Shown piece after piece: positions 62,648 to 64,000 of a DNA stretch of 64,000 nucleotides (its first letter is position 1; each line of letters starts with the position of its first letter). The notes beneath the pieces were generated by a model that saw nothing but the letters and a program-made list of their open reading frames with translations, was not told the DNA's origin and did no database searches. Made by a program: the position numbers and the translations under genes. This stretch comes from Amycolatopsis sp. NBC_01480 (lineage in GTDB: Bacteria; Actinomycetota; Actinomycetes; Mycobacteriales; Pseudonocardiaceae), in contig NZ_CP109442.1 of NCBI RefSeq assembly GCF_036227205.1, positions 3,100,001-3,164,000 on the forward strand, written 5' to 3'.

Positions 62648-62687
62648 GAGGGCCGTCGCCGGGTTCCCCAACCCGGCGACGGCCCTC
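62648..62687. terminator. Strong bidirectional terminator
   Basis: An 18-bp perfect stem, GAGGGCCGTCGCCGGGTT / AACCCGGCGACGGCCCTC, with a CCCC loop, between the convergent trmB and the FtsX-like permease gene. Confidence 0.88.
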
Positions 62688-62836
62688 TCCCCTTTACCCC
62701 GCCTGCCCTCGGCCCCGAACCGTGACAGACCCCTTCCCCCGTATCCGCCCCGGCCCCGAACCGGCGACGGCCCCTTTACCCCCGCGCCCGTTCCGGCCCC
62801 CGAGCCGGACGGACGACGTCACCTACTCGTCGTCTC

Positions 62837-64000
62837 CTACTCGTCGGCCAGCGGCTCCGCCTGCACCCGCTTGAGCGCGGGGGTGCAGACCGAGGCCCCG
62901 AGCAGGGCCACCCCGACCCCGAGCACCACTGGGGCGAGGATCCACGGGCTGATCACCACGCTGCCCGGGCTGGCCATGCTGAACAGGCCCACCCCGACGA
63001 GGATGCCGACCACCCCGGCGCCGATCGTGGCGACCAGCGCGGGCAGCGCGGCCTCCATCCGCAGCGCCCGCGACAGCACCCGCACCGGCGTGCCCGCGGC
63101 GATCAGCGCGCCGAACGTCCGGCGCCGGTCCATCACCGAGCCCGCCGTGGCGACCGCGGCACTGCAGCCCGCGAGCACGCCCGCGGCGATCAGGCCGATC
63201 ACGGTGACCCGGCGCAGATCGTCCAGCTGGGTCTGCTGGCCGGACAGGTGCTGGTCCAGGCTGCCGATGTCCACCCCGACCGCGGCGGCCGTCAGCGCGG
63301 TGCGCACGATCTCGCGGTTCGCGTCCGTGGTCGGCGCGATCACCGAGGTGTAGCTGGGCGTCACGCCGGCCGGCACCGAAGACGGGTCCAGCACGTACGA
63401 GCCGTCGGACTTGCTGTTCTGGTTGTACGCCTTCATCGGCACGTCGCCGAGCGGCTTGCCGGGGTCGGACCCGCCCGGCTCGCCGACCACGGAATAGCCG
63501 GCCGTGCTCATCTGGTACGGCGCGTACAGGCCGGTGCCCTCGGCGCAGTCGGCCGCGGTGATCCCGAGCCGGGTGAGCCGCGCGGCGTCCGCGCACGACA
63601 TGACCAGTGCCCGTTCGAAATTCTGGTACCGGCCCGAGCCCTGCGTGAGGTAAACGCTGTCGACGGCGAGCGCGCGCTCCTGCTGGCCGTACCGGGCCAG
63701 CGCGGCGTTTGCCTTGTCCACCACCGTTTTCGCCTGGTTCGAGTTGACGTCGGCGTACAGCACGGAGTCGTTGTACTGCCGCCCGCCGCCGGCCAGGGAG
63801 TCGAACGAGGGCAGCAGCGTGAGCGCCATCGAGCCGGTGAACACCGCGAGCACGATCCCGGCCGAGGCGCGGTAGGCGCCCTTCGGGTCGTTGCGCAGCC
63901 GTCGTCCGGCCAGCAGCGACGAGGGGCGGCGCCAGACCCGGACGAACGTGCCGCCGACCGCCGACGTCACCCACGGGCCGACCACCATCGCCGAGGCCAC
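62837..64000 (-). CDS. FtsX-like ABC transporter permease, C-terminal part
   Basis: The C-terminal 387 residues of a MacB/FtsX-type permease; the start lies beyond the right edge. It has one membrane segment near residue 45 (GIVLAVFTGSMALTLL), a large extracytoplasmic domain (about 65-265), and three membrane segments at the C-terminus (VIGLIAAGVLAGCSAAVATA; ALVATIGAGVVGILVGVGL; WILAPVVLGVGVALLGASV) around the motif RRRTFGALIAAGTPVRVL. It probably exports or senses a peptide or lipid together with an ATPase outside the window. Confidence 0.82.
   Translation of the reverse strand: MASAMVVGPWVTSAVGGTFVRVWRRPSSLLAGRRLRNDPKGAYRASAGIVLAVFTGSMALTLLPSFDSLAGGGRQYNDSVLYADVNSNQAKTVVDKANAALARYGQQERALAVDSVYLTQGSGRYQNFERALVMSCADAARLTRLGITAADCAEGTGLYAPYQMSTAGYSVVGEPGGSDPGKPLGDVPMKAYNQNSKSDGSYVLDPSSVPAGVTPSYTSVIAPTTDANREIVRTALTAAAVGVDIGSLDQHLSGQQTQLDDLRRVTVIGLIAAGVLAGCSAAVATAGSVMDRRRTFGALIAAGTPVRVLSRALRMEAALPALVATIGAGVVGILVGVGLFSMASPGSVVISPWILAPVVLGVGVALLGASVCTPALKRVQAEPLADE

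Overview
The window is high-GC actinobacterial chromosome, most likely from the Pseudonocardiaceae (Amycolatopsis-like). Evidence: strong GC third-position bias, frequent GTG starts, 1-4 bp start/stop overlaps inside operons, several leaderless promoters, a GTP-type PEP carboxykinase, an F420-type oxidoreductase, and a block matching the tetR...htdX-fabG4-fadA2 order of Mycobacterium tuberculosis (Rv0238...Rv0241c-Rv0243). The genus is inferred from general sequence style only.

Layout. 1-3.0 kb: 3' part of a Pls/PosA-type single-module NRPS (poly-amino-acid synthetase family). 3.0-7.8 kb: TetR regulator with a perfect operator, an ABC exporter, then a split ABC transporter (ATPase plus permease) whose genes are separated by four tandem mini-ORFs resembling the permease N-terminus. 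7.9-9.0 kb: P-loop kinase-like gene and fxsA. 9.0-26.6 kb: a defence island. It holds vsr and a 5-methylcytosine methyltransferase (convergent), then a five-gene operon (Z1 helicase-like, PD-(D/E)XK, GHKL/MORC-like ATPase, an unrecognised protein, a DUF6339-like protein), then a complete type II Wadjet operon (jetA-B-C-D). Each operon ends convergently in an SCP2-like 3' end: a frameshifted remnant after the first, the intact gene after Wadjet. 26.5-32.8 kb: SCP2-like genes, a TetR gene, htdX/fabG4/fadA2-like fatty acid genes sharing a palindromic operator, and a DoxX-like gene.

32.8-47.8 kb: AAA ATPase flanked by CTAG-rich spacers, MarR-GNAT fusion, AhpD-like protein, pentapeptide-repeat membrane protein, CREST/ceramidase-like membrane protein, DUF3311 plus sodium:solute symporter, a DnaA-box-like cluster before an XRE regulator, a possible EndoU-MafI fusion, an LLM oxidoreductase with a second ATPase/permease pair paralogous to the one at 5.6-7.8 kb, pckG with a structured leader, and a DxDxDG-repeat protein. 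47.9-55.6 kb: two dynamin-like GTPases, a coupled yqeB-tetR-grpE-like-dynamin operon, and a NarL-type two-component pair. 55.66-57.22 kb: an IS4-type insertion sequence placed exactly at the dyad centre of a hairpin. 57.4-64 kb: two tandemly duplicated ABC ATPase-permease pairs, a hypothetical gene, trmB, intergenic palindromic repeats, and the C-terminal part of an FtsX-like permease running off the window.

No rRNA, tRNA, CRISPR array or replication origin was recognised. The most unusual items are the Z1/PD-(D/E)XK/GHKL operon, the modular SCP2-bounded island, the tandem mini-ORF array, the EndoU-MafI-like fusion and the DnaA-box cluster away from any dnaA gene.
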